64,000 bases of DNA from Cercospora beticola (taxonomy: Eukaryota > Ascomycota > Dothideomycetes > Mycosphaerellales > Mycosphaerellaceae). Every line of letters begins with the position of its first letter. The first letter of the stretch is position 1. The stretch lies in NCBI RefSeq assembly GCF_033473495.1, contig NC_088939.1, positions 1,612,001 to 1,676,000 of the forward strand, written 5' to 3'. The translations under genes and the position numbers were made by a program. Below the pieces are notes generated by a model that saw nothing but the letters and a program-made list of their open reading frames with translations, did not search any database and was not told where the DNA came from. Below are positions 20,280-31,539 of this stretch, piece after piece.

Positions 20280-23200
20280 ATGACAGCCTCCATGGCTGCA
20301 ATACCGGTAGCTGTCGACCCAGTGTCGCTAGTCGTGACAGAATGCATTACCGTCACTTCGGCCATGCGCAAGCATGCGCGCTGGGCACATTCGAGTATAT
20401 CGTCCATTCTCGGCTCCTCGACGCACTCGCGAACGACCTCCTCCGACCTTACAGCGCAACGGACTCTCCAAGAGCGGGAACGAACGCGAGCGAGCAGCAA
20501 GATTGACCTAATAGAGCCGTACTTCAGCAACTACAACAATGGCAGCAGTAGTGGAGGTGGTGATGACACCTCGCGATGGGGTCTGCGCGGCAAGAAGGGC
20601 CAGTCACTACAGGACAATCCTCTGATGAGCGGGTTCGCAAAGCTGAGAGCTGAGCTGAAGGGCGTTAGAGACATTGAGACGATTGCTACGCCGGACCTAC
20701 TGCATCCCTTCCTCCAGGTCATACGATCCAGCAGCACTACTGCGCCCATTACGAGTCTCGCTCTGATCGCCATCACCAAGATGCTGGCATACAATGTCAT
20801 CAGTCCCAACAGCCCTAAATTCGCCCAAGGCATGCAGCTGCTGGCAAGCTCGGTTACCCATTGTCGGTTCGAGGGCGACAACTCTCCTTCGGACGAAGTT
20901 GTGTTCCTACGCATTTTGAAGCTTATGGAGGACATGATATGTGGGGCGTCAGGAGAAGTGCTGGGAGACCAGTCCGTGTGCGAGATGATGGAGTGCGCGC
21001 TCTCCATCTGCTGCCACTTGAGGATGTCCGAGGTTCTCAGAAGAAGCGCGGAAATTAGCATGGTCACAATGTGCCAGACCATCTTCACCAGGCTCAAGAC
21101 GCTGGAAGCAGAATTTGAGGGTGACGAGGTTGGAGACATGGAGCAAGAGCTGGGCCCGGAGGAGATGGAGGCCGCTAAGATTGACTCCAATGGTGATCTT
21201 GGGCCTGATAATATGAAGAAGCAACGGTCGAGTCTGACGCTCGATGTACCTGGGACGAACACGGATACGCGACCGAGTACGGACATGAACAGCAGTCAGA
21301 TTGATCTGAGCTCAAGAAGTGGAGAAGAAGAGCCGGAGGACGATGTTGATGTCAAGCCTTATGGGCTTCCGAGTATTCGGGAGCTGTTCAGAGTGCTAGC
21401 TGATCTACTGGACCCGCATGATCGACAACGCACAGACACGCTCAGAGTAATGGCCTTGCGTATTGTCAACGTCGCGTTGGAGGTTGCCGGGCCCAGCATC
21501 GCGAACCACCCTTCCTTGGCCAGTCTAGCGAAGGACACCCTGTGCCGGAATCTGTTCCAGCTGGTCAGGAGCGAGAATATTGCAATTCTACATGAGTCGC
21601 TCAGAGTGGCGGGAACGCTGCTTGCAACATGTCGAAGTGTGCTTAAGCTCCAGCAAGAACTTTTCTTGAGTTACGTGGTGGCGTGCTTACATCCTCGAGT
21701 ACCCATACCCGAAGAGCCAAACATTGATCCTTCACTATATCAGGGCGTGCCTCACGCCCCGACCTTGACACGACCACAGCCTTCGACGCCCGGGGGCAAC
21801 AATGTCCCGTCGAGCGGCCGCTCTACACCCGTGCCTGTTCGAGATCGACAAAAGCTGGGTATGGAAGGAGGCTCGAGGAAACCAGATGCGAGAGAAGCGA
21901 TGGTGGAGAGTGTTGGTGGTCTTGTTCGAATACCAAGCTTCATGGCAGAGCTCTTCGTCAACTACGACTGCGAGACCGATCGAAGTGACCTCTGCACAGA
22001 CATGGTCGGACTACTGTCAAGAAATGCCTTCCCGGATTCCGCAACTTGGAGCACGACCAACGTGCCTCCGCTCTGTTTGGATTCTCTCTTGGGATTTGTG
22101 CAGTTCATTGCTGAGCGCATGGATGACGAGCCTGTTACTACTGGTTTGCCCGAAGTGCAAAAGCTGCGAGAGCAGCGGCAGCGGAAGAAGGTCATAATAC
22201 GTGGCGCGACCAAGTTCAACGAGAGCCCTAAGGGTGGCATCGCTTTCTTGGCCGCTTCTGGCATCATTGCAGATCCAAACGATCCGCACTCTGTGACAAG
22301 CTTCCTGAAGGGTACCACACGGATCGACAAGAAAGTCCTTGGAGAGTTCATTTCGAAGAAGTCGAACGAGGCTATTCTTGACGCTTTCATGGATCTGTTC
22401 GACTTTGGCGACCTTCGTGTTGATGAGGCACTGCGGCAGCTGCTCAACTCATTCCGTCTTCCTGGAGAGTCTGCGCTGATCGAACGGATCGTGACAGTCT
22501 TCTGTGAGAAGTACATGAAGGCTGTCCAGCCGGAACAAATTATCGACACTGACGCTGCATTCGTGCTGACGTACGCTATCATCATGTTGAATACCGACCA
22601 GTACAATCCCAACGTCAAGGCAACAAATCGGATGAAGTTTGAGGACTTCCAGCGCAACCTCCGTGGCGTCAACGGTGGAAAGAACTTTGATGAAGAGTTC
22701 TTGCGCAAGATCTATGAAGCAATCAAAGCTCGCGAAATCGTTCTGCCCGAAGAGCATGACAACAAGCACGCTTTTGAGCATGCGTGGAAGGAGCTGTTGA
22801 TGAAGGTCAATACTGCTGAAAACCTGGTGATCTGCGAGACGAATATCTACGATGCGGACATGTTTGCTGCGACTTGGAGACCTATCGTGGCGACACTCAA
22901 CTATGTTTTCGTGTCAGCTACGGAGGATGCCGTCTTCCAGAGAGTGATCGCTGGCTACAGCCAGTGTGCTCAAATCGCCGCACGACATGGCATTTCGGAA
23001 TGTCTTGATCACATCATTCTGAGCCTTGCCAAGATCAGCACACTCGCAACGGAGACTCCTCCAAGCACGAGCTTGAATACCGAAGTCCAAGCAAGTGGCA
23101 AGAGTATTATGGTGAGCAAGTTCGCAGTCGACTTTGGCAGAGACCACAAGGCCCAGCTGGCAACTCTTGTCCTTTTCCGCATTATCAACGGCCATGAAGA

Positions 23201-25097
23201 CACAATTCGGGATGGCTGGACTCAGATTGTTCGCATCATTGTGAATCTCTTCGTCAACTCTCTTGTGCCCACGAGTTTCACGAGTATATCCCGCGATCTG
23301 GATCTACCGCCCATACCTCTACAGTCTCCAGCCCAGGTCATCGAGCGCAATGATAAGAGCAATGACGTTGGGCTGTTCAGCGCTTTCACAAGCTATGTCA
23401 GCAGCGTGATGAACGATGAACCTCCGGAGCCGAACGATCAAGAAATCGAGGCCACGTTAACAACGGTTGACTGCATAAATGCATGTCGCTTTGAAGAGAT
23501 CCTGGGCAATGTCAGCGAGTTGCCGATTGACAGTCTCAAGAGCCTGACCATGTCGTTGCTCTCACATTTGCCAGAACAAGACTCTCCCAGAGTCATCGCA
23601 GTGAAGCCAGAATTGCCTGCGCCTACACCGCTGCGAGGCAACGGCACCAAAGTCCGGGACGAGCCTCCTGCATACAACCCCGCTGTTGTGTACGTATTAG
23701 AGCTTGGCACGATACTTGCGCTTCGCGACGAAGAAACCATCACGATATTGGGACCAGAAGTCGCCGAGGCGCTGACCAGCGTGACCCGCGATACGGACAG
23801 ACTACACCCAGTGGCGCTGAGTCGAACGGTATTCTACCTGCTCAGTCTGCTTCGAGCAAGTAATGACCACGGGTACATTCGAGCCCCAGTCGTCCTGCAC
23901 GCGATCTCCTCCTTTCCGCAAAACTTACTCAAACAGTGTGCTCTACCAATCCTGAAGGGTATATACGGATGCATCTCCGGCCCTCAAGCAGAACTTCGCA
24001 ATGAGCTGGCTGGAAGTCCAGACTTCTGGAACATCGTGCATAATCTGCACCGTGAGACAGATGCTGCTGGACTAGTTTTTCAGATCGCGGAGAGTGTATC
24101 AGATGGCCCGAATGCCGCGATAACACCTGACAATTACGAAGCTTGCGTGGCGTTACTCAATGCCTTCGCTACAGCTGGCAGCATTGGCGCACGTGCAGAA
24201 CAGGCCGCGCGTGCGGAAGCGTATCCACAATCCGGACGAAGAGGGCAAAAGCCGCCTTCGCGCAAGGCCGAGAACGCAGAAGAGGAGACGACGCCTGAGA
24301 AGAAGAAGCCCAAGAAGCCTGAAGCCGTCGTCCGTGGTGCTCGTGCCATTTCTTTAGTCTCGCAGCTGGCAGGAAGGGTGCCTCAGCTCATCAAGCAATC
24401 GCAGCTCGAAACGGAAGAAGCTTGGAAGACGTACTGGTCCCCCGTCTTCCGCTGCCTTGCTACCCAATCCACAAATCCTTGTCGCGAGATTCGGCAGCTG
24501 TCTCTTTCCAGCTTACAGCGATGCCTACTCTCTCCCGAGCTCGCTTCGCCCGATCACACCGAGTGGACTAACATTTTCTCGGAAGTGCTCTTCCCGCTGA
24601 TTCAACAACTCCTGAAACCCGAAGTCTACCAAACCGATATGGTTGGCATGGGCGAGACTCGTGTACAAGCAGCACAGCTTCTGTGCAAGATCTTCCTACA
24701 CTACCTCGTCCTGCTTTCGGAATGGCCTGGTGTTGCGGAGCTCTGGTCTGGGATATTGGAAGTCATGGAGCGGCTGATGGGAAGTGGACAGCGGGACGGT
24801 GGAATCCTGGAGGAAGCTGTGCCGGAGAGCTTGAAGAATATTTTGCTGGTCATGGGCTCGGGTGGGTACATGATCCCGCCGCCTGTGGAAGGCGATGATG
24901 AGCGGACAGACTTGCAGAAGAAGCTCTGGGATGAGACAGAAGTTCGCTTGGAGAGGTTCCTGCCTCAGCTGATGAATGACGTATTCCCAGAGAGGGGCCC
25001 GCGAAAGGCTGCAGAGGCTGAGGAGGCGACAGAGGAGAAGGCGAAGGTGGAAGAGGCAGCAGAGGAGGACGACAGTGCGGAGAAGGCAGAGGCGTAG
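20280..25097 (+). CDS. geaA: Arf guanine-nucleotide exchange factor, Gea/GBF1 type
   Basis: A single intronless ORF of 1605 aa. The N-terminal DCB region begins VVTECITVTSAMRKHARW and DLLHPFLQVIRSSSTTAPIT, matching GBF1/Gea rather than Sec7/BIG. The HUS box region is near residues 560-600. The Sec7 domain spans about residues 640-830 (GIAFLAASGII...FRLPGESALIERIV...FVLTYAIIMLNTD), with the catalytic Glu finger at about residue 730. HDS regions follow, ending in a Glu/Ala-rich tail. The protein exchanges GDP for GTP on Arf1 at the early Golgi to recruit COPI. An acidic linker (about residues 285-360) and a Lys/Glu-rich linker near residue 1345 interrupt the helical repeats. Length fits the family (1450-1850 aa). 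Gene symbol follows Aspergillus usage. Confidence 0.95.
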   Translation: MTASMAAIPVAVDPVSLVVTECITVTSAMRKHARWAHSSISSILGSSTHSRTTSSDLTAQRTLQERERTRASSKIDLIEPYFSNYNNGSSSGGGDDTSRWGLRGKKGQSLQDNPLMSGFAKLRAELKGVRDIETIATPDLLHPFLQVIRSSSTTAPITSLALIAITKMLAYNVISPNSPKFAQGMQLLASSVTHCRFEGDNSPSDEVVFLRILKLMEDMICGASGEVLGDQSVCEMMECALSICCHLRMSEVLRRSAEISMVTMCQTIFTRLKTLEAEFEGDEVGDMEQELGPEEMEAAKIDSNGDLGPDNMKKQRSSLTLDVPGTNTDTRPSTDMNSSQIDLSSRSGEEEPEDDVDVKPYGLPSIRELFRVLADLLDPHDRQRTDTLRVMALRIVNVALEVAGPSIANHPSLASLAKDTLCRNLFQLVRSENIAILHESLRVAGTLLATCRSVLKLQQELFLSYVVACLHPRVPIPEEPNIDPSLYQGVPHAPTLTRPQPSTPGGNNVPSSGRSTPVPVRDRQKLGMEGGSRKPDAREAMVESVGGLVRIPSFMAELFVNYDCETDRSDLCTDMVGLLSRNAFPDSATWSTTNVPPLCLDSLLGFVQFIAERMDDEPVTTGLPEVQKLREQRQRKKVIIRGATKFNESPKGGIAFLAASGIIADPNDPHSVTSFLKGTTRIDKKVLGEFISKKSNEAILDAFMDLFDFGDLRVDEALRQLLNSFRLPGESALIERIVTVFCEKYMKAVQPEQIIDTDAAFVLTYAIIMLNTDQYNPNVKATNRMKFEDFQRNLRGVNGGKNFDEEFLRKIYEAIKAREIVLPEEHDNKHAFEHAWKELLMKVNTAENLVICETNIYDADMFAATWRPIVATLNYVFVSATEDAVFQRVIAGYSQCAQIAARHGISECLDHIILSLAKISTLATETPPSTSLNTEVQASGKSIMVSKFAVDFGRDHKAQLATLVLFRIINGHEDTIRDGWTQIVRIIVNLFVNSLVPTSFTSISRDLDLPPIPLQSPAQVIERNDKSNDVGLFSAFTSYVSSVMNDEPPEPNDQEIEATLTTVDCINACRFEEILGNVSELPIDSLKSLTMSLLSHLPEQDSPRVIAVKPELPAPTPLRGNGTKVRDEPPAYNPAVVYVLELGTILALRDEETITILGPEVAEALTSVTRDTDRLHPVALSRTVFYLLSLLRASNDHGYIRAPVVLHAISSFPQNLLKQCALPILKGIYGCISGPQAELRNELAGSPDFWNIVHNLHRETDAAGLVFQIAESVSDGPNAAITPDNYEACVALLNAFATAGSIGARAEQAARAEAYPQSGRRGQKPPSRKAENAEEETTPEKKKPKKPEAVVRGARAISLVSQLAGRVPQLIKQSQLETEEAWKTYWSPVFRCLATQSTNPCREIRQLSLSSLQRCLLSPELASPDHTEWTNIFSEVLFPLIQQLLKPEVYQTDMVGMGETRVQAAQLLCKIFLHYLVLLSEWPGVAELWSGILEVMERLMGSGQRDGGILEEAVPESLKNILLVMGSGGYMIPPPVEGDDERTDLQKKLWDETEVRLERFLPQLMNDVFPERGPRKAAEAEEATEEKAKVEEAAEEDDSAEKAEA

Positions 25098-25472
25098 ATG
25101 AAATGAGCATTTGCATGTGAAAAAAGTGTAGATGCATAGAAGAGAGTGTATGTTTACTATAAGATGAGATGAACGTCTATCACGAGTTTTCCTCTCTATA
25201 ATAACCACCTATTCGCGTGCACGCTGCAAGCTTCCCAGTCCCATATGTTGTGAGTTCATAGTTGCTCTTTTGTAGTGCACCCAACGCCTGTAGAGAACTT
25301 GTTGGAGGCTAACTCCGATGGTGCCCCGAAACATTGCCGATACTGCCACCTCGGCTTGTCCTGGATCACTAAAACAAGAATCTACGCGGCCAGGAGCATC
25401 ACGAGACAATATAGTAGCGAACCCAAGACCTGATAAAGACGACCTCCGAGACTGAAGGATAAACACAAGGAC
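25098..25472. other. Intergenic region
   Basis: Terminator of the Arf-GEF and promoter of the FSH1-like gene. Nothing specific seen. Confidence 0.4.
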
Positions 25473-26459
25473 ATGCGCCCACTGGCGCGCGTACAAGCAC
25501 TTCAACAAATCCTCCCCAGAAGAACAACAAGATCCATCATGGCGTCCACAACAGCATCGATGAGCCATAATAACAGCAGCAAGCAAAAACAAAAACTCCG
25601 CATCCTCTGTCTCCATGGCTTTACCTCCAATTCCCATGTCTCCGCTTTTCAACTACGCCGTCTCGTCTCTGCTTTCGGAGGTCATTCTCCCTATGTTCCC
25701 CCACAAGATCCGAATCTGGCATCTTCAGACTCAAATTACGAATACGAATTTCTCTTCGCAAATGGTCCTCACATAGTCAAATACTCCTCTTCCGACTCCG
25801 ATGGCGGCATGGCGATGGACCCGACATGGCATGAATTCGTTTTCGGACTTCACGAGGAAAGTGCAGAAAGTGGACATCGAGCTTGGTGGTTTGCGAAAGA
25901 TCCAGATTGGAAGAATAAGAAAGAAGGAGAATTCGAGGGGATTGAGAAGAGTTTTGAGGAATTAGGGAAGTGGATTAGAGAGAGTGGGAAAGAGGGAGGA
26001 GATGAAGGCATTGATGCAATTTGGGGGTTTAGTCAGGGGGCTTGTTTGGCTGGGATGTTATGCGGGTTGTTGTCAAGGAGAACGACGGGAGAGGAAGAGC
26101 AACATCCGTTGTTGAAGTTGTTGGGTTTGAAGCAGGAACCCGAGCGCCTGAAAGCGGGGATCATTTTCTCGGGGTTTAGAGCGAGGTTCCGGCAGTATGA
26201 CGGGATTTATGAGGATGGTATTGGGATCCCGATGTTGCATGTTTTGGGTGAGAAAGATCCTTTGGTGGGGAGTGAGAGGAGTGAGGCGCTGTTGAGGGTT
26301 TGTGAAAAGGGTGAGGTTTTGAGATTTGATGGAGGGCATGAGATTCCCAAGAGAGAGGAGGATGTAAGGACTATTGTGGAGTTTTTGAGGAGGGCTCTGG
26401 AGGGGGATGAGGTGGAGACGAGTGAGGTCAGGGAGACGAGGGAGAGGGCTTTCATGTAA
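25473..26459 (+). CDS. FSH1-family serine hydrolase
   Basis: Single exon. Alpha/beta hydrolase of the FSH (family of serine hydrolases) type: RILCLHGFTSN oxyanion region, GPHIVKYSS, AWWFAKD, nucleophile elbow GFSQGACLAG, GEKDPLVGS (Asp) and DGGHEIP (His). Fungal FSH enzymes are small esterases or thioesterases; many act in metabolism and some in secondary-metabolite pathways. Two starts are in frame. ATG 25539 gives MASTTASMSHNN, a normal cytosolic protein. ATG 25473 adds 22 residues rich in Arg with no acidic residue (MRPLARVQALQQILPRR...), which looks like a mitochondrial presequence. The longest form is given. An extra loop around residues 100-125 and the C-terminal tail vary in this family. 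Confidence 0.88.
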   Translation: MRPLARVQALQQILPRRTTRSIMASTTASMSHNNSSKQKQKLRILCLHGFTSNSHVSAFQLRRLVSAFGGHSPYVPPQDPNLASSDSNYEYEFLFANGPHIVKYSSSDSDGGMAMDPTWHEFVFGLHEESAESGHRAWWFAKDPDWKNKKEGEFEGIEKSFEELGKWIRESGKEGGDEGIDAIWGFSQGACLAGMLCGLLSRRTTGEEEQHPLLKLLGLKQEPERLKAGIIFSGFRARFRQYDGIYEDGIGIPMLHVLGEKDPLVGSERSEALLRVCEKGEVLRFDGGHEIPKREEDVRTIVEFLRRALEGDEVETSEVRETRERAFM

Positions 26460-27242
26460 CAACGACGCTGGAGAGTGTGTTATGACATAGATTAGACTTA
26501 TATTTGGTGGCAGATAGACACATTGTATTCCTGCATCCGGACCACAACGACCAGATCTCAAGAACACCGTGCGAAGAAGCGTGTAATCGCCTCAGAGACA
26601 GCTATGCGGTTTTCGTCGAGAGATATACCTTCTTGATCCTCATCAGCCACAGCTTCACGAACCCAGGTCTTCTGCCATTGCTTGTGTGCGCCACCATCTA
26701 GTCCGTTCGGCAGCCGGCAGAGAAGCCGCTTGTGTGACGTTGTCGATATTGAAGAGTGAAGTTGAGATCTTCCGGTTCGCGACCATTCTTTGCCGAGCCG
26801 TCTCCACATCCCGATCTCGCTGTCAGCATTTCCTGACTCCTCTCACAACAACACCGCCATCACCCGTCCATCTCCTCCGCCCGCAAATTGATCGCCTCAT
26901 CTCACTCCACGCGTGCCACAACGCCATACCAATCGCGGAAAGGGCGCAGAATTGTCCTGCATGCGTAGCGGGGAACCTTGCAGGCAAGCAATGGCAAGCT
27001 ATTCTTCCGTCCGCTGCAAGTTACATCATCCCACGAGCTTCCTGTATCACGACAGCATTGCTCTGGTGCCTGATCAGCATCGAAATTTTCCTGGATGGGC
27101 AATTGACATCCGCAATGCGGTGGATGTGATGAGCATCTCGGAGCGTAACGCAGCGAGCGCGAGACGGCTTTCCATGGACTAAATAGCCAGAGGTAAGTGC
27201 AGTTGTGTGTGGTAGGTTCTCTTCTCCTCATCACCATCCGAC
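26460..27242. other. Intergenic region upstream of the beta-galactosidase
   Basis: About 0.8 kb, promoter side of the GH35 gene. ORFs here lack domain signals. Confidence 0.45.
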
Positions 27243-30200
27243 ATGTTGTTTGGCAAGCTATGTCAGGCAGTCTTGCTGTCTGCTGCGGCAGTCCAGACTG
27301 CCGCCCTGGCAGTCGGCGGCAAGCCTAATATGCTCATCAAGCCCTACAAAAGGAATGAGCCTTTGCAAGATATCGTGACGTGGGACGAAGTGAGAGCTCA
27401 GCATATCTTTCCCTTCCCATAGATGGCAGCTGACATTATTAGCACTCGCTTTTTGTCCATGGCAAGCGTGTCTTGTTCTACTCGGGAGAGTTCCATCCAT
27501 TCCGCCTACCGGTTCCAGGTCTGTGGCTAGACGTCTTCCAAAAGATCCGAGCTCTCGGCTACAATGGTGTCTCCGTCTACTGGGATTGGGCACTACTTGA
27601 AGGCAAGCAAGGTGACTTCTCAGCTGAAGGAGTCTTTGCTTTGGAGCCCTTCTTTGCTGCTGCACAACAGGCTGGCATCTACGTTCTTGCCCGACCAGGA
27701 CCATATATCAATGCTGAGGTAGCAGGTGGAGGCTTTCCAGGCTGGCTAGCACGTAGCCCGGCAAAGCTCAGGACAAGAGATCCGCGATTCCTCGAAGCCA
27801 CCGACAATTATGTTGCGAGCATGTCGAGAATCATTTCGAGGGCGCAGATCACCAACGGTGGGCCTGTCATCTTGCTTCAGCCTGAGAATGAGTACTCGCA
27901 GGCTGTGGAAGATACGCCCGAGTTTCCTGACTCTGTATATTGGTATGGGCAGCAGTCCTCGGTTCTGCATACATCTTCAACGACACTAATGCTCTTCTTC
28001 ACAGGCAGTACATCGAGGATCAATACAGAAAAAATGGCATCGTTGTACCGATGATCAGCAACGATGCGTACCCACACGGCTACTTCGCACCCGGCCCTCC
28101 CCCTCTCTACAATGCTACCATCGACATTTACGGACACGACAATTATCCCCTTGGCTTTGACTGCGCCAACCCGGAAGTCTGGCCCGATAACGCCTTGCCT
28201 AGACAATGGGGCGACTTGCATCGCAACCAGAGCCCAAGTACACCGTATTCAGTCATTGAGTTCCAAGGCGGTGCCTTTGATCCATGGTGAGTCGTGGCAT
28301 CTCGAGTGACATAATCAATCGACAAACTAACGAGCTCAGGGGTGGCCTTGGGTTTGCACAATGTGCCGAACTCGTCAACTCCGCATACCAGAGAGTGTTC
28401 TACAAGAACATGTACAGTTTCGGAGTCACCATATTCAATATTTACATGAGTAAGTGCAGCCGGTGGACCGCATCTCTACACTACTTGAACTCGTTGCGGA
28501 TATGCTGTACTCCTGCTGATGCTGTCAATAGCTTACGGCGGAACGAACTGGGGCAATCTAGGCCATCCCGGTGGCTATACTTCCTACGACTACGGTGCCG
28601 TCATCACCGAGGAGCGACTGGTATCGAGGGAGAAATACTCTCAGGCCAAGCTTCAAGCAAGTTTCCTCTCCGCCTCGCCGGCATATTTGACGGCTGTGGC
28701 TCAGGACAATGATTATGCGAACGGTTCCTACACTGGGAATGGCGACATCGCTACAACGGCTTTGCTGGGTGACAAAACGAACTTCTATGTTGTCAGACAT
28801 GCCTCTTATAACACCAATGAGTCAACATCCTACAGCATCACGCTTCCAACGAGTCAAGGCAACATTACGATTCCTCAACTGGACGGACAGCTGACATTGA
28901 ATGGCCGGGACTCCAAGGTCTATGTCACCGACTACGACGTTGGTGGACGCAACTTGCTTTACTCCACTGCCGAAATTTTCACCTGGAAGGCGTACGGCAA
29001 CCAGCGCGTTCTGGTGGTCTACACCGGGCCCAACGAGCTCAATGAGCTAGCCTTCTCGGATTGTGGGCATGCGAGATTGGTTGAAGGACCTGACGTGACA
29101 ATTCAGAACAAGAATGGTGCGACTGTCCTGAGCTTCCAGACCAACCCCGAAAAGCGTGTTGTCAATTTCGGTCGTGGCCTGACGCTTTACATTCTCGACC
29201 GCAACAGCGCCTACAACTACTGGGTGGCGGACTCAGGTCCTACTCCCGACCCATCTGCGCCTATCATTGAAGCTGGATATCTGATTCGTAACGCGACTGT
29301 CGAAGGCGATGCACTCCATCTGGTCGGCGATCTCAACACTACTACTCCCATCAAAGTGATCGGTGGCGCTCCGCGAGCACTTTCGAAGTTGACTTTCAAC
29401 GGCAAGGAGATCAACTTCAAGCAATCCCGTGCTGGCGTTGTGTCTGCAACAGCCGAGTATGAGAAGCCGAGCTATACAGTACCTGACTTGGCTACTGCAG
29501 ACTGGAAAGTACTCGACACGCTACCAGAAGTCCAAGAAAGCTATGACGATAGCCAGTGGCTAAATGCAGACCTGACATACAGCAACAACACTAATCGAAA
29601 TCTTACGACTCCGACATCGTTGTACGCGAGTGACTACGGGTACCACACTGGCACCTTGATCTTCCGAGCACACTTTACTGCATCAGGAAATGAGTCTACT
29701 GTCTTCCTGTGGACTCAAGGTGGTTCCGCTTTCGGCCACTCTGTGTGGCTCGATGGCACTTTCGTGGGTTCTTTCGTCGGCGCAGATCTATACAGCAATA
29801 CCAACGCCACATACAACTTGCCTGCCACGACAGCTGGAAAAGACACCGTGTTGACGATACTTCTGGACAACCAAGGGCTTGACCAGAATGGTGAGGCTGG
29901 AGCGACGACCATGAAGAGGCCTCGAGGAGTCCTGGACTTTGCTCTTGCTGGCCACCAGAAGTCTGACGTGAAATGGAAAGTTCAAGGAAACCTTGGTGGC
30001 GAGTCGTACAGAGATCGTGCACGTGGGCCTCGCAACGAAGGCGGACTTTACGCTGAACGACAAGGCTACCACCTTCCAGGCGCACCAATCGACAGCTGGA
30101 AGTCAAGTGGCGGCCCAGCTGAAGGTCTCTCAGCCCCAGGTGTCGCGTTCTACGCCACAAACTTTGATCTGGACTTCCCTGTCGGTTACGACATTCCTCT

Positions 30201-30531
30201 CGCCTTCTCCTTCAACAATGCTACTTCCAACGGAACCTCTGGATCGGGCAATCAGACTACTGTGGCATACCGTGCTCAAATTTACGTTAATGGCTATCAG
30301 TTCGGCAAGTACGTGCATAACATTGGCCCTCAAGATGTCTTCCCGGTGCCGGAAGGTATCTTCAACCACCGTGGCAGTAACTATGTGGCGGTGAGCCTCT
30401 GGGCGCTCGACCAGGGTGGTGCCAAGATTGATGGACTCAGGCTTGTTGCAGGACCTGAGATTCAGACTGGATATGGCTCTGTTGAGGCAAGTCCGCAACC
30501 GGGCTGGGAGGAGCGCGAAGGGGCGTATTGA
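27243..30531 (+). CDS. Secreted beta-galactosidase, GH35
   Basis: Five exons: 27243-27389, 27443-27942, 28005-28286, 28340-28449 and 28532-30531. All phases close, giving 1012 aa, the usual size of fungal LacA-type enzymes. Signal peptide [20 protein letters not shown]. Catalytic TIM barrel: [49 protein letters not shown], acid/base Glu in LLQPENEY, nucleophile Glu in [14 protein letters not shown], then [10 protein letters not shown]. The later beta domains (jelly rolls) carry many N-x-S/T sites. The enzyme releases terminal beta-galactose from pectic galactan, galactoxyloglucan or lactose outside the cell. The introns sit within or beside active-site motifs, which confirms the junctions. 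Confidence 0.96.
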
Positions 30532-31539
30532 GATACCTCTTTGCTGACAGAGGGTACTTGAGCAATCGTGTCTCCGGTAGTACTTGCTGCGCGCTCGCGC
30601 CTCTTTCCCAGGCTCAGAGGCGGAGAATGCCTTCTCTTTCCGAAGACAGGTGTGCTCCCTTGAAATACTGTAATTTCAGGTGTTAGCATCTCACAGAATC
30701 CCTTACATTGAACCTTTTCGCCATAGCTAATCTTGTGAGCTGGGAAGCCTCGAATCTCCCTGAGAACGTGTGGTCTTTGACGACTTCGCTGAAGTGGCGG
30801 ACTCTGAACCGGATTGTCAGCCGATACTGCCCAAACGAGCTTTCGACTTGGTTTGCGACACGATTGGGACTTTCGGCATGGTATGTATAATTATGGACTG
30901 TTCACTAAACCGATTGAGGATCAGTGAGAGTCCGGAAAGTTAGAGCAAGGATCAAGGATAATCGCCATGGCAAAAGAATGTTCTCGTACACACTAATGGT
31001 CACAGGCTCCTCCAGACATCCATCTCATCCTCCACCTCGCCCGGCTGTCCTCAGTCGAGACTCTTTGTCAAGAAGTGAAGGAGGCTTGTTCGCCGAACGG
31101 ATCTGATCTAAGCCTACTCCCCATCGTTCGGATTGAGGGTGTTTGCCAGTGCCGACATTGCAGCCTCACTAGCCTGGCTATGCCCTGGTCTCTTGGCACC
31201 TCTGCGCATGGTCGACATGGGTATGTAACCTTACTGCCGGCCTTCAATCTGCTCAGCGGACGGATCCTACACGCTGTGTCCTTCAAGTCACCAGAAGTTG
31301 ACAGGCTCAGCATGAAGGTGCAATTGCTCAGGACCAGGCCGCGCAACATCGCAAGATTGGCTGAGACGCATGGCTACTGACACGGAATGCGAGGCTGGTG
31401 AAGGACATCAACGTGTGCACAGCCCTTCCCTTGACAAACTCTACTGTCTACACCCTACACTCTCTTTACTATTTCTGCTTCACCACGCTCATTCTCCCTG
31501 TTTCATTCATTTTGACACCTCGTATTCTCATCTGCCACC
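30532..31539. other. Intergenic region
   Basis: About 1 kb between the beta-galactosidase and the flavin oxidase. No gene, repeat or RNA recognised. A pyrimidine-rich stretch just before 31540 fits a fungal core promoter. Confidence 0.45.

Noticed and set aside
26686..27129. Plus-strand ORF of 147 codons before the beta-galactosidase
   Set aside because: No recognisable feature, and it lies in the promoter region of a secure gene.
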